From Planctomycetota bacterium (GTDB taxonomy: Bacteria; Planctomycetota; UBA8742; JACQVU01; JANLHZ01): a stretch of 43,021 nt of DNA. Under the pieces are notes generated by a model, which searched no databases, was not told where the DNA came from, and worked only from the letters and a program-made list of their open reading frames with translations. The translations under genes and the position numbers were made by a program. Shown in pieces: positions 32,590 through 40,946 of this stretch; position 1 is the stretch's first letter, and each line of letters opens with the position of its first letter. Where the stretch lies: contig JANLHZ010000233.1 in the NCBI GenBank assembly GCA_024653775.1, positions 1-43,021 on the forward strand, written 5' to 3'.

Positions 32590-35505
32590 GTGATGTTCTT
32601 CGATTCTACATTCGCGCGGCCTGAACTTACTTCCGCGAACGTCCTCAAGTTCGCAGAGGCCTGCGCGGATACGATCGAAGCGATTCCGGAGGACGCGCGG
32701 GAGGCGCGGCTCGCGAAGGTCGCGAAGCTGTTCGCGGGCAGTTTCTATCTTGTCGACGTCGCGTTCAGGTTTCCGGAGTGCCACGGGTTTCTTCTCGGCG
32801 TCGCGGAGAGTCCTGACGTCGGTTCGCTTATTGCCCGGGATTCGCTCAGGGGGCTTTCGATTCCGGACGCGCAGAGGTCTCTTAGAAAGTTTCGCGCTCT
32901 CGAGTATCTGCGGATCGGGATGCTCGATCTTGCGGAGGAGCGGGAACTCGAAGTGGTTGCGACGGGCATAAGCGAAGTCGCGGACAGGGTTGTCGAAGCG
33001 GCTTTCGATCTCGCGCTCGAAAAAATCAGGTCGCAGTTCGGAGCGTGCCGCGATTCCGCTGGAAACGAGGTGACGGCTTCCGTCCTCGCGCTCGGAAAGC
33101 TCGGCGGCTCGGAACTGAACTACTCGAGCGACGTAGACCTCGTTTTCGTCCACTCCTCACACGGATTCGCCGAGAAGGACGACGGCGGGCGGATCCGGAA
33201 GATCGACGCGGAACGATATTTCGCGCGGGTCGTCGAGTTGTTCGTGAAGGTCGTCAGCGAGGTCACCGAGGACGGCTTCTGCTTCCGCGTCGATACACGC
33301 CTTCGTCCGGGCGGAAATCAGGGAGCCGCGAGCTGCGCGCTCGCGCCGGCGCTTTCGTACTTCTTCGATTCGGGGGCGACGTGGGAGCGCCAGGCGTACC
33401 TGAAGTGCAGGTGCGTGGCGGGCGACCTCGAACTTGGCGCGAAGTTCCTCTCGGGCATCGAAAAGTTCGTGTACCGCAAATACCTCACCTTGGGCGAGAT
33501 CCAGGAAATCAAAAGCCTGAAACTCAGGATGGAAAGGCAGAGCGAGCGGGAGTCCCCGAACAGCTTCGAATTCAAAGCCGGAACGGGCGGCATCCGCGAC
33601 ATCGAATACGTCGTGCAGTTCTTGCAGCTCTTCCTCGGCGGGAAGACTCCGGAGATTCGTTCGCGTTCGACCCTCGAAGGACTCGGTAAGCTCTGCGCGC
33701 TCGGATTCGTCAGCGAAGAAGAGGCGCGAATCCTGGGTGAGAGTTACAGGTTCCTGCGCAAGGCGGAGCACCGCGTTATGCTCGTGCATCTTCACAAGGC
33801 TCATCATATGCCGAAGGACAGAACCGAGCAGATCGCGCTTGCGAGGAGGATGGGCTACAGACAGAACGAGGACGAAGCGGCCCTCGCGGCGTTTCTGCGC
33901 GATCTTGAAAAGCATCGCGAAGGCGCGCGCGGGATTCATCTGCGCAAGTTCGCGAATCTGTTCCCGGACGACAGGGACGCTCCGGACAGGATCGCGGCGC
34001 TGCTTCTCGATCCGGACATTACGGAGGAAGAAGCCGCGAAGCTGCTCGCTCCCTACGGAGTGAAGGACCCGAGAGCCGCGATGACGAACCTGCGCAGCAT
34101 CGCGACGCAGCGCGGACTATTCGCATACACGAACGCGCGGACGGAAGGTCTTCTCGTTTCGCTGCTGCCGTCCTTGTTTCGAAGGCTCGCGGAGACGCCT
34201 GACCCCGACCGCGGCCTTTCGAACTTCGAGCGCATCACGATGAGCTGCGGCGCGAAGATGACCTTCTTCGAGCTGATGAGCGAAAATCCTGACACGCTCG
34301 AACTCTTTCTCGACATTAGCTCCTGGAGTCAGTTTCTCGCGGACATCCTGACGTCGTTCCCGGGGCTGATCGACGAATTCGTCGACCTTCTGATGACAAG
34401 GAGCCAGGCCCAGAGGCGCGATATGCGCGCTGAACTTCGCGCCAGGATGGAGTTCGCGCCCGAGGCGAAGTTTGCGTTCTACGATTACAAGAACCTCGAA
34501 ACGCTTTACATCGGCGCGAGGGACATCAGCCGGAAATCGAACGTCCGGAACACGCTCACCGAGCTTTCGAATCTCGCTACAGGCGTTCTCGCGGAATCGA
34601 TCGAATTCGTCTCTCGGCAGTTAGGCGCGGACCCGGCGGAACTCGAACTCGTAGTCCTCGCGCTTGGCAAGTTCGGAGGCCGCGAACTTAGCTACGCGAG
34701 CGATCTCGACCTGATGTTCCTTCACGGCCCGGGGAGTCCGGACGAAGAGTCGAGCGCGTCCGAATTCTACACGCGACTGATGAAACTCGTCCTCGCTCAC
34801 CTCTCCGAGCAGACCGAGCACGGCTTTCTTTACAAGGTCGACGCGCGGCTTAGGCCGATGGGGGGGCACAATCCGCTCGCGGTGTCGATTCCATATTTCG
34901 AGAACTATTTCGCCGAGCAGGGCGCGGAACTCTGGGAAAAGCTCGCGCTTTCCAGGGCCTTCGTCGTTTACGGCCCTCCGTCGCTGTCTAAACGCGTTGA
35001 TGAATTCATCGACGATACGCTCAAAGCGACGAGGATCGACGCGGGTGCGCTCGCGGAAATCCGCGCGATGAGAATTCGCCTTCAGGAAACCGCGCGGGGG
35101 AGCGACATAAAGCTCGCCGCGGGAGGACTGCTCGATATCGAATTCCTCGCGCAGACGCTGATGATCCGCGGGGTGAACGAAGGCGCGATCGCCCGAAGAC
35201 TGACGAATACTATCGACACACTCGACGCGCTCGGCGATTCGATGCTGCTTTCGAAAGAGCATTTCGACCATCTTCGCACTGCGTACGGCTTTCTGAGGTT
35301 CCTCGAACTCCGGATGCAGATCGTCGCGCGGGCGGAATGGAAATCGATTCCGGAGGACGAAATCGAAGGCGCGCAGCTCGCAAAACGCCTTGGCTACCAG
35401 GATACAGACGAAGGGACCGCGTTCGCGCTTCTGGTTGAGGAGTGCAGGTACGTGATGTCGAAAACCAGGAAGGTGTTCGACGCGCACTTTCCGCGAAGCG
35501 AGTGA
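32590..35505 (+). CDS. glnE: Bifunctional glutamine synthetase adenylyltransferase/deadenylase
   Basis: A 971-residue protein with the duplicated nucleotidyltransferase architecture of GlnE. The first catalytic segment, LGKLGGSELNYSSDVDLVF (about 168-186), belongs to the deadenylylase half. The second, LGKFGGRELSYASDLDLMF (about 692-710), belongs to the adenylylase half. Each is followed by a helical domain (GTGGIRDIEYVVQFLQL; AAGGLLDIEFLAQTLM). The metal-binding DxD residues are present in both. It adjusts glutamine synthetase activity to nitrogen status by adding or removing AMP, usually with PII. No glnA or glnB lies in the window. The start is GTG 32590 or ATG 32593; neither has a strong ribosome site, which suggests coupling to the TPR gene 9 bp upstream. 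Confidence 0.95.
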   Translation: MMFFDSTFARPELTSANVLKFAEACADTIEAIPEDAREARLAKVAKLFAGSFYLVDVAFRFPECHGFLLGVAESPDVGSLIARDSLRGLSIPDAQRSLRKFRALEYLRIGMLDLAEERELEVVATGISEVADRVVEAAFDLALEKIRSQFGACRDSAGNEVTASVLALGKLGGSELNYSSDVDLVFVHSSHGFAEKDDGGRIRKIDAERYFARVVELFVKVVSEVTEDGFCFRVDTRLRPGGNQGAASCALAPALSYFFDSGATWERQAYLKCRCVAGDLELGAKFLSGIEKFVYRKYLTLGEIQEIKSLKLRMERQSERESPNSFEFKAGTGGIRDIEYVVQFLQLFLGGKTPEIRSRSTLEGLGKLCALGFVSEEEARILGESYRFLRKAEHRVMLVHLHKAHHMPKDRTEQIALARRMGYRQNEDEAALAAFLRDLEKHREGARGIHLRKFANLFPDDRDAPDRIAALLLDPDITEEEAAKLLAPYGVKDPRAAMTNLRSIATQRGLFAYTNARTEGLLVSLLPSLFRRLAETPDPDRGLSNFERITMSCGAKMTFFELMSENPDTLELFLDISSWSQFLADILTSFPGLIDEFVDLLMTRSQAQRRDMRAELRARMEFAPEAKFAFYDYKNLETLYIGARDISRKSNVRNTLTELSNLATGVLAESIEFVSRQLGADPAELELVVLALGKFGGRELSYASDLDLMFLHGPGSPDEESSASEFYTRLMKLVLAHLSEQTEHGFLYKVDARLRPMGGHNPLAVSIPYFENYFAEQGAELWEKLALSRAFVVYGPPSLSKRVDEFIDDTLKATRIDAGALAEIRAMRIRLQETARGSDIKLAAGGLLDIEFLAQTLMIRGVNEGAIARRLTNTIDTLDALGDSMLLSKEHFDHLRTAYGFLRFLELRMQIVARAEWKSIPEDEIEGAQLAKRLGYQDTDEGTAFALLVEECRYVMSKTRKVFDAHFPRSE

Positions 35506-35589
35506 ACAGTTACAGTGAGAGCAGCCGCGAGGCTCCGCCCCCCGGAGTTCAAAAATCGAAATTCGAGGTCGAAAATCACCGTTTGACTG

Positions 35590-35595
35590 TATAAT
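35590..35595 (+). promoter_or_regulatory. Putative -10 box for miaB
   Basis: A perfect TATAAT lies 27 bp before the GTG start. No good -35 box is seen at normal spacing (TTGACT is adjacent and too close), so this is tentative. AGGAG at 35611-35615, seven bases before GTG, is a good ribosome site that supports the start. Confidence 0.35.
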
Positions 35596-35622
35596 TCGAA
35601 CGTCTTCAGAAGGAGCGTAACT

Positions 35623-36984
35623 GTGGTCACGGTACTCGAATCGAAGCAGAAAGAGAAATTTTTCATCGCAACTCATGGTTGCCAGATGAACGTTCTCGAT
35701 TCCGAAATCGTTCTCGGATCCCTTGCAAACATAGGGTTCGAGCAGACCCAGGTCGTGGGCGATGCCGACGTCGTGCTGATAAATACGTGCAGCGTCCGCG
35801 AGAAAGCCGAGGAGAAGGTCCACACGCGCCTTTCCCAGCTCCGGAACCTGAAGCGCGAAAAGCCAGACGTCGTTATCGGCGTCCTCGGCTGTATGGCGCA
35901 GAAGGAGCGGCAGACGTTTTTCAAACTGTATCCGCACGTGGACCTCGTCGTCGGGACGGATCAGTTCGTTAAAGTGCCGGAGTTCGTCCGGAGCGTCCGC
36001 GAGTCGAGGGAACGGATTCTCGCGATCGACCGCGACCCGGACTTCAAATACGAACGCCTCCCCGGCGCGCGCCAGTCGAAGGCGCAGGCGTTCATCCGCG
36101 TGATGCGCGGCTGCGACCATGTCTGCTCGTTTTGCGTCGTTCCAAGAACCCGCGGCCCGGAGGTTTCGATGGCCCCTGGTGAAATCGCCAGCGAGGCTAA
36201 AGTCCTCGCGGACGACGGCGTCAAAGAGATTACCCTCCTCGGTCAGACCGTCAACGCCTACGGCGACAAATTCGACCCCCCGGTAAGCCTCGTCCGCGTG
36301 ATCGAGATGCTGCACGAAGTCCCCGGCATCGAGCGGATCAAGTTCATCACGAGTCACCCGGAGCATCGGACGGACGAACTGATCGACGCGTTCGCGGGTC
36401 TCCCTAAGCTTTGCGAATACTTCCACCTGCCCGTGCAGTCCGGCTCGACGCGAATACTCGAAAACATGCGCCGCGGCTACACCCGCGAGCAGTACATCGA
36501 GATCGTGGATCGTCTTCGCGAGCGCGCGCCGAACGTAATGCTCGCGACGGATTTCATCGTCGGCTATCCGTCCGAGACCGCGGAGGATTTCGAGGAAACG
36601 ATGTCGCTGTTGGAGTACGCGAAGTTCGGAGCGAGCTTCGTGTTCAAGTATTCGCCCCGCGAGAACACCCGCGCGATGCGCCTCGATGACGACGTCCCGC
36701 GGGAGGAGAAGCGCGCGCGGAACCTCGCGCTTCTTAATCTTCAGGAGGAAATATCGCTCCGCCAGCACCTCGAACTCGTCGGTACTATCCAGGAAGTCCT
36801 CGTTGAAGGCCCGTCCCGTAAACCCGGCATAGCGACCGGCCGCACAAGGCAGCACCGCATCGTCCACTTCCCTGCGGATGACTCGACCTACGGAACTCTG
36901 CGAAACGTCACGATAGAAGACGCAACCCCGCTGACGATGTCGGGCACCTTGTTAGGGGACAGGGAGGAGCCGCGCACGAAGTAA
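35623..36984 (+). CDS. miaB: tRNA-2-methylthio-N6-dimethylallyladenosine synthase
   Basis: A 453-residue methylthiotransferase. The N-terminal UPF0004 domain supplies three cysteines for the auxiliary cluster: Cys20 (THGCQMN), Cys56 (NTCSVREKAEEKV) and Cys90 (GCMAQ). The radical SAM cluster is Cys164, Cys168 and Cys171 (RGCDHVCSFCVVPRTRG). A C-terminal TRAM domain (about 380-450) binds tRNA. It adds the 2-methylthio group to i6A37 of tRNAs that read UNN codons. The RGCDHVCSFC...PRTRG form and the length favour MiaB over RimO or MtaB. The GTG start is supported by AGGAG. The ATPase gene begins 15 bp after its stop. Confidence 0.95.
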   Translation: MVTVLESKQKEKFFIATHGCQMNVLDSEIVLGSLANIGFEQTQVVGDADVVLINTCSVREKAEEKVHTRLSQLRNLKREKPDVVIGVLGCMAQKERQTFFKLYPHVDLVVGTDQFVKVPEFVRSVRESRERILAIDRDPDFKYERLPGARQSKAQAFIRVMRGCDHVCSFCVVPRTRGPEVSMAPGEIASEAKVLADDGVKEITLLGQTVNAYGDKFDPPVSLVRVIEMLHEVPGIERIKFITSHPEHRTDELIDAFAGLPKLCEYFHLPVQSGSTRILENMRRGYTREQYIEIVDRLRERAPNVMLATDFIVGYPSETAEDFEETMSLLEYAKFGASFVFKYSPRENTRAMRLDDDVPREEKRARNLALLNLQEEISLRQHLELVGTIQEVLVEGPSRKPGIATGRTRQHRIVHFPADDSTYGTLRNVTIEDATPLTMSGTLLGDREEPRTK

Positions 36985-36999
36985 GCGGACAGAAAAGCG

Positions 37000-38214
37000 A
37001 TGAATAGGCCTTTCCTTAAATGCATCGAGATAAAGAACCTGCTTTCCTTCGGTCCGGATAGCGCGCCGGTGGAGCTTGGTTCGCTTAATGTTCTTATCGG
37101 TCCAAATGGATCGGGGAAGTCGAACTTCTTCGACATATTAAATTTGCTCAGGTCTTCTACGGGTCAATTCGTTCGACCGATGCATTCTTGCGGAGGTATC
37201 GAAAACTGGTTCTGGAAAGGCAAGAAGGATCCGGAAGCGCTTATCCGCGTTGTAGTGGAGAACCCTGACGATCGTAACACGCTGATCGCTCACGAAATTG
37301 AATTTCTGAACCGGCGAGACAAGTGGATAGAAATTACTCGCGAATCCATCAACGAGGTGGTGAGAGCGGAAAGCGATCCGTTTCTGCCGGTTACTCGTCG
37401 AACAGACCCCGTTGCAAGTCTATACGTAAATGAGAACAACGAGGCGTTGCTGAGCGCAGGCGGAGATACGAATGGTCAAAGGGAGTTCAGACAACTTAAG
37501 GCTGGCGAATTTCAGACTCACGAGTCGATACTGTCACAAATAAAGGACCCGAAACTTTATCCGGAGTTGATGTATCTGATTGGCGAATACGAAAAAATAA
37601 GAATATTCAATGACTGGCATATTAGTCGAAACTCGAAGGTGCGCCGTTCATCCGCTCACGACATCAGCGGAGGGTTTCTGCTTGAATCCTGCGAGAATCT
37701 GGCGCTGGTTCTGAATCGTTTCCCCAGAAACGAGAAGCGCGAACTACTTGATGCGTTATCCGCTCTTTATCAAGGAATCGAGGACTACAGAACCGATATC
37801 AAAGCCGGTACGGTTGAGTTATTGGTGGATGAAGAAAAGTGGTCGATACCCGCATCGATGCTTTCGGACGGAACCATCCGCTATCTTTGCTTACTAGCCA
37901 TTCTTTGTCATCTCGATCCGCCCCCGGTGGTGTGCATCGAAGAACCTGAGCTTGGACTGCATCCTGATGTGCTTCCGGGGCTTGTAAGGCTGATGAAGAA
38001 AGCATCGGAGAGGTGTCAGCTTATAGTCACGACACATTCAGATATAATCGTCGACGCGCTTACCGATACTCCTGAAAGCGTTATTGTCTGCGAAAAAGAA
38101 AACTCTCAGACGCAAATGAGGAGACTCAAAAAGGAAGACCTTGAAGTCTGGCTTGAAAAATACAGGCTTGGCGAATACTGGCTTAGAGGTGGTATCGGAG
38201 GTACGAGATATTGA
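37000..38214 (+). CDS. AAA ATPase (AAA_21/OLD-like), partner of DUF4276 protein
   Basis: A 404-residue ABC/SMC-class ATPase. The N-terminal FLKCIEIKNLLSFGP is the usual start of RecF-like ATPases. Walker A is GPNGSGKS (34-41). The signature and Walker B region near the C-terminus includes LSDGTIRYLCLLAILCH and VVCIEEPELGLHPD (about 310-323). It is followed by the switch histidine in TTHSDIIVDAL (344-354). It lacks a fused TOPRIM domain; the partner gene overlaps by 4 bp and is probably the effector. Pairs of this ATPase with DUF4276 are widespread in accessory regions and resemble anti-phage ATPase-nuclease systems. Codons are more A/T-ending than in miaB, which fits horizontal gain. Confidence 0.88.
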   Translation: MNRPFLKCIEIKNLLSFGPDSAPVELGSLNVLIGPNGSGKSNFFDILNLLRSSTGQFVRPMHSCGGIENWFWKGKKDPEALIRVVVENPDDRNTLIAHEIEFLNRRDKWIEITRESINEVVRAESDPFLPVTRRTDPVASLYVNENNEALLSAGGDTNGQREFRQLKAGEFQTHESILSQIKDPKLYPELMYLIGEYEKIRIFNDWHISRNSKVRRSSAHDISGGFLLESCENLALVLNRFPRNEKRELLDALSALYQGIEDYRTDIKAGTVELLVDEEKWSIPASMLSDGTIRYLCLLAILCHLDPPPVVCIEEPELGLHPDVLPGLVRLMKKASERCQLIVTTHSDIIVDALTDTPESVIVCEKENSQTQMRRLKKEDLEVWLEKYRLGEYWLRGGIGGTRY

Positions 38215-38825
38215 GTGCCGTGATTTACATAGAAGGCGGCGGCGATGGCAAAGACGGTCAGGTTTCCTGCCGCGCAGGTTTCAGGAGTCTTCTCGAAAAT
38301 TCAGGATTCGTAGGGAAAATGCCAAGGCTTTTTGCATCCGGAAAACGCAAGTCTGCCTATGATGACTTTCGGCATGAGCATGAAGCCAATCAATCTGATT
38401 ACGTCGCGTTACTCGTCGACAGCGAGGATCCAGTAATAGATATCGAGAAGCCCTGGGATCATCTAAAGAACCGGAAAGACGATAAATGGGAAAAACCTCA
38501 AAACGCGACGGACGATCAGGTTTTCTTGATGGCTACGTGTATGGAAACCTGGATTGCCAGTGACCGCGATACACTAAAAAAGCACTATAAAAAAGGATTC
38601 AAGGAAAACGCGCTTCCTTCTCTTAACGACATCGAAAAGAAAAATCACCACGACGTGCAAAAAAGTCTGGCAAAGGCGACGAAGGATTGTTGGAACGCTT
38701 ATCGAAAAGGAGAACGTTCGTTCGAAATCCTTGGGAAGCTGAATCCCGCGGCGCTTGAAACACAGCTTAGCGCGTTCCGCAGAATGAAGCGGATTCTGCT
38801 CGAAAAGCTTGCCGTCGAAACTTGA
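38211..38825 (+). CDS. DUF4276 family protein (TOPRIM-like), partner of AAA ATPase
   Basis: A 204-residue protein with the DUF4276 pattern: VIYIEGGGDGKDGQVSCRAGFRSLL at the N-terminus, LLVDSEDPV in the middle, then NATDDQVFLMATCMETWIASDR. The acidic EGGG and VDSED motifs have the layout of a TOPRIM-type metal site, so nuclease activity is possible, though I have only sequence resemblance. The start is TTG 38211, overlapping the ATPase stop (TTGA), with GGAGG nine bases before it. An alternative GTG at 38220 is too far from that site. The stop is 3 bp from the convergent anti-sigma gene. With the ATPase it forms a candidate defence module. Confidence 0.87.
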   Translation: MSAVIYIEGGGDGKDGQVSCRAGFRSLLENSGFVGKMPRLFASGKRKSAYDDFRHEHEANQSDYVALLVDSEDPVIDIEKPWDHLKNRKDDKWEKPQNATDDQVFLMATCMETWIASDRDTLKKHYKKGFKENALPSLNDIEKKNHHDVQKSLAKATKDCWNAYRKGERSFEILGKLNPAALETQLSAFRRMKRILLEKLAVET

Positions 38826-38828
38826 GCG

Positions 38829-39854
38829 TCAGAACGAGCGGGCCGGAGCTTCGCCAGTCTCGTCCGAGGGGTAAGTCTCGTCCGCGGGGACGGCGCTTTC
38901 AGGCAGGATGAATTGCTGTTCGGCCTGCGGGCGAGCGCGCGGCGCCGGCTCGGCGGAATCCTGATCCTCCGTGCTATCCGACTGGTTCGGCTGATCGATG
39001 TCCTCCATCACGCCTTCGAGCAGGCGGAAGATGCCGCTGAAGTTGCGCTCCGGGTTCGAACTTCCTTCGCCGAGGCGGAATGGGGCTTCCTCGCTCGGCG
39101 CGGTCACCGGAATGACCTCGACTTCGCCTGACGGAACGACTTCGTCCTCCGCGATAGTTTCCGGCGAAGTCGTCGTCTCTACTTCTCCGCCGAGGAGTCC
39201 GCGGTCTTTCGCCACGTTATAGAACAGCGCGCCGAGGACGACGACCATCGCCACCGCGGCGGCCCGGGTCGCGACCTTGCTAGAAACCGACAGCAGCGTT
39301 ACGATCCGTCCCGCCCGCCCGCGATCCGCGCCGGCGACCCCGCGATCCGCATCGATAGCTATGAGCACGGGTTCGCTCTCGATCCTTGCCTTGATTCCAG
39401 CCCAGAGATTCTTTTCGATATGCGCCGGAATTTCAGGGTTCCGCAGCGTTTTGAGCGCGTTCCGGCTTTCGTGGTATTCCTCGTAAAGTTGCCCGCAGCC
39501 TTCGCATTCCGCGGTGTGAGCCTCGACCGCCTCGCGCGTCTTTGCGGGGACGTCCTTCCCGACGACGAGCGGAATCAGCCGCGTGACACGCTGGCAGACT
39601 GTCTCGTTGATTCCGCCCCCGATCTTTCCAGCTATGCGGACCTTCACAAGTTCCCACATTTCATCGAGGAGGTAAGGCGGGATTTCCGGGTGGGCGAGGC
39701 CGCGAAGATCGTGGTACGCCTGCTGGTACTTCACGACCTGTTCGTGGCATTTCGGACAGGACGAGACGTGTGCCCACACGTCGATTTCGACCTTACGAGC
39801 GAGGTCGCCTCCGACAAACAGCGGGATCATATCCTGAACTTCGTCACATCGCAT
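38829..39854 (-). CDS. Membrane anti-sigma-like protein with two zinc fingers
   Basis: A 341-residue protein with two tandem zf-HC2 modules. The first has Cys3 and the HxxxCxxC motif His29-Cys33-Cys36 (AHVSSCPKC). The second, at about residues 85-125, has Cys and HTAECEGC. A membrane span follows at about residues 195-213 (AAAVAMVVVLGALFYNVA). The rest is an acidic, Pro/Glu-rich extracytoplasmic tail (about 215-341) with no known sensor. Anti-sigma factors of this type hold an ECF sigma factor at the membrane. No sigma factor gene is next to it in this window, which is unusual. There is no clear ribosome site before the ATG. The gene upstream encodes a GIY-YIG-like protein. Confidence 0.82.
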   Translation of the reverse strand: MRCDEVQDMIPLFVGGDLARKVEIDVWAHVSSCPKCHEQVVKYQQAYHDLRGLAHPEIPPYLLDEMWELVKVRIAGKIGGGINETVCQRVTRLIPLVVGKDVPAKTREAVEAHTAECEGCGQLYEEYHESRNALKTLRNPEIPAHIEKNLWAGIKARIESEPVLIAIDADRGVAGADRGRAGRIVTLLSVSSKVATRAAAVAMVVVLGALFYNVAKDRGLLGGEVETTTSPETIAEDEVVPSGEVEVIPVTAPSEEAPFRLGEGSSNPERNFSGIFRLLEGVMEDIDQPNQSDSTEDQDSAEPAPRARPQAEQQFILPESAVPADETYPSDETGEAPARSF

Positions 39855-39980
39855 GGTTGCACCACGATTTCAGGCACGCGTCATTGCGTACCCACTATTT
39901 ACTACCAGCCCGCGGATGTGTTTGAAATTCTCTCGAAATTTTCGACGGTGCTCACCAGAAGTTCGCAGACGATAAGGAGG

Positions 39981-40301
39981 TTATTCCTCCCCGGAGTCCG
40001 ACTTTTTCTCGCCCGGCTGGTCCATTTCCTTGGGCATCCTTCCGTTCTCCTTGACGAACGCCTTGATCCGCTTGTGCGCCTTGATGCCGTGGGTGTTCGT
40101 GATGAAATACCGGAAATACTCGGCGGTGGGCAGGCCGACCTCGAATATCGGCGGGAGACGCTTTTTAAGGTTGTCCGTGGAGCCGATGAAAAGAACTTCC
40201 TTCCCGCCGTCCGCTATGTCGAACACTCCAGATTTTTCGGGAGCGCTGTCCTTCTGACTTTTCGGAATCCAGTCAGTCCATATTTCGTCGGCTTGGTACA
40301 T
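39981..40301 (-). CDS. Small GIY-YIG-like protein
   Basis: A 106-residue protein. SGVFDIADGGKEVLFIGSTDNLKKRL resembles the first two motifs of GIY-YIG nucleases (GIY...YIG.T.NL..RL), but GIY is replaced by GVF and YIG by FIG. The later region, EYFRYFITNTHGIKAHKRIKAFVKENGRMPKEMD, lacks an obvious catalytic glutamate. It may be a degenerate or non-nuclease member. GGGAGAG lies just before the ATG (minus strand). Its upstream side borders the structured element at 40334-40515. Confidence 0.6.
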   Translation of the reverse strand: MYQADEIWTDWIPKSQKDSAPEKSGVFDIADGGKEVLFIGSTDNLKKRLPPIFEVGLPTAEYFRYFITNTHGIKAHKRIKAFVKENGRMPKEMDQPGEKKSDSGEE

Positions 40302-40333
40302 TTCTCTCCCTTTCCGATGTCCCGGGTTTCTTT

Positions 40334-40515
40334 AGGAGTCGTGTCAAAATAAGTTGACGTTTTCACATCACATCTTCACATCATCTTCGTATTGCGCTCG
40401 GTCGCCCAATCCTCACCGGAACTACAGCTACGCCTCCGGTTGGGCTTCCTCTCGCAAAACGAACCTGACGCAAATCCGAGCGTGAAATTCGTAAACTTAT
40501 TTTGACACGACTCCT
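40334..40515. mobile_element. Structured MITE-like element, copy B
   Basis: A 182-bp homologue of 28992-29171. Its ends are perfect 22-bp inverted repeats (40334-40355 and 40494-40515), beginning AGGAGTCGTGTC. The stem extends inward with a few mismatches to TTTCAC/GTGAAA. A second stem pairs CGCTCGG (40395-40401) with CCGAGCG (40476-40482). A third pairs GCCCAA-T-CC (40404-40412) with GGTTGGGC (40438-40445). The arms differ from those of copy A in compensating positions. It lies between the GIY-YIG-like gene and a truncated response regulator. No ORF is visible. Confidence 0.72.
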
Positions 40516-40545
40516 TAGCGATTTTCGGACAACCTTGCGCGGACT

Positions 40546-40677
40546 TCAATCCTCGGCAGATGTTTTTGTCACTTTGCTTCGATCAGTTTGTACGACCTCG
40601 AACCCGGCTCTTTTTAACAGGAGGCCCGCAAGCTTCCCAATGTCGTCGTCATCCTCGACCATCAGGATTCTGGACAT
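40546..40677 (-). pseudogene. Truncated response-regulator receiver fragment
   Basis: A 43-codon ORF starting MSRILMVEDDDDIGKLAGLL and continuing LKRAGFEVVQTDRSKV. This is an exact match in style to the first strand, acidic pocket and first helix of a CheY-like receiver. An ideal GGAGGAAACG precedes the ATG. It then stops, before the phospho-acceptor aspartate and the rest of the domain. No continuation is seen in another frame; 31 bp beyond the stop begins element copy B. It looks like the 5' remnant of a response-regulator gene cut by deletion or insertion. No histidine kinase is near. It might still yield a short peptide. Confidence 0.75.
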
Positions 40678-40723
40678 CGTTTCCTCCGTTACGGGGCAGA
40701 GTGTATCAGACGCCCGCGTAAAC

Positions 40724-40776
40724 AGACTTCAAATTTTTGGCATCCTGACTCGCAATTTATTTTCATTGAACCATCC
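40724..40776 (+). repeat. 53-bp perfect direct repeat, copy 1
   Basis: It begins CAGACTTCAAATTTTTGGCA and ends TTGAACCATC. It is identical over 53 bp to 40847-40899. It lies upstream of the truncated response-regulator fragment, on its 5' side. It holds no ORF. Confidence 0.9.
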
Positions 40777-40846
40777 CCGCTGCGTTAGCAGCTAAACGTA
40801 ATCACTCCTTCGCTCCACGTATGAAGTCCGGTCCTCGCCATATATC

Positions 40847-40899
40847 CAGACTTCAAATTTTTGGCATCCTGACTCGCAATTTATTTTCATTGAACCATC
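40847..40899 (+). repeat. 53-bp perfect direct repeat, copy 2
   Basis: It is the second copy of the 53-bp repeat, ending 47 bp before the ATG at 40947. The 70-bp interval between copies contains a small hairpin, GCTGC-GTTA-GCAGC. The position suggests a duplicated promoter region or a remnant of a tandem duplication. Because the repeat is non-coding in copy 1, its translation from the ATG at 40821 is unlikely to be real. Confidence 0.9.
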
Positions 40900-40946
40900 A
40901 TGGTTGTCTAATATTCCCGCCGAACGGAGGAAGGATTTTTTTGGCA

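Noticed and set aside
34621-36867. 748-residue minus-strand ORF
   Set aside because: It is an antisense shadow of glnE and miaB caused by GC-rich codons; it has no family motifs, while both plus-strand genes are complete.
37000-38825. Calling the pair PARIS or an OLD/Gabija system
   Set aside because: The partner matches the DUF4276 pattern rather than DUF4435, and there is no fused TOPRIM or UvrD-like helicase, so only the general ATPase/TOPRIM-like comparison is kept.
40821-40946. Upstream ATG giving a 531-residue form of the membrane protein
   Set aside because: The extra residues are encoded largely by copy 2 of the 53-bp repeat, which is non-coding in copy 1. A GGAGGAAGG site lies just before the TTG 40941/ATG 40947 region instead.
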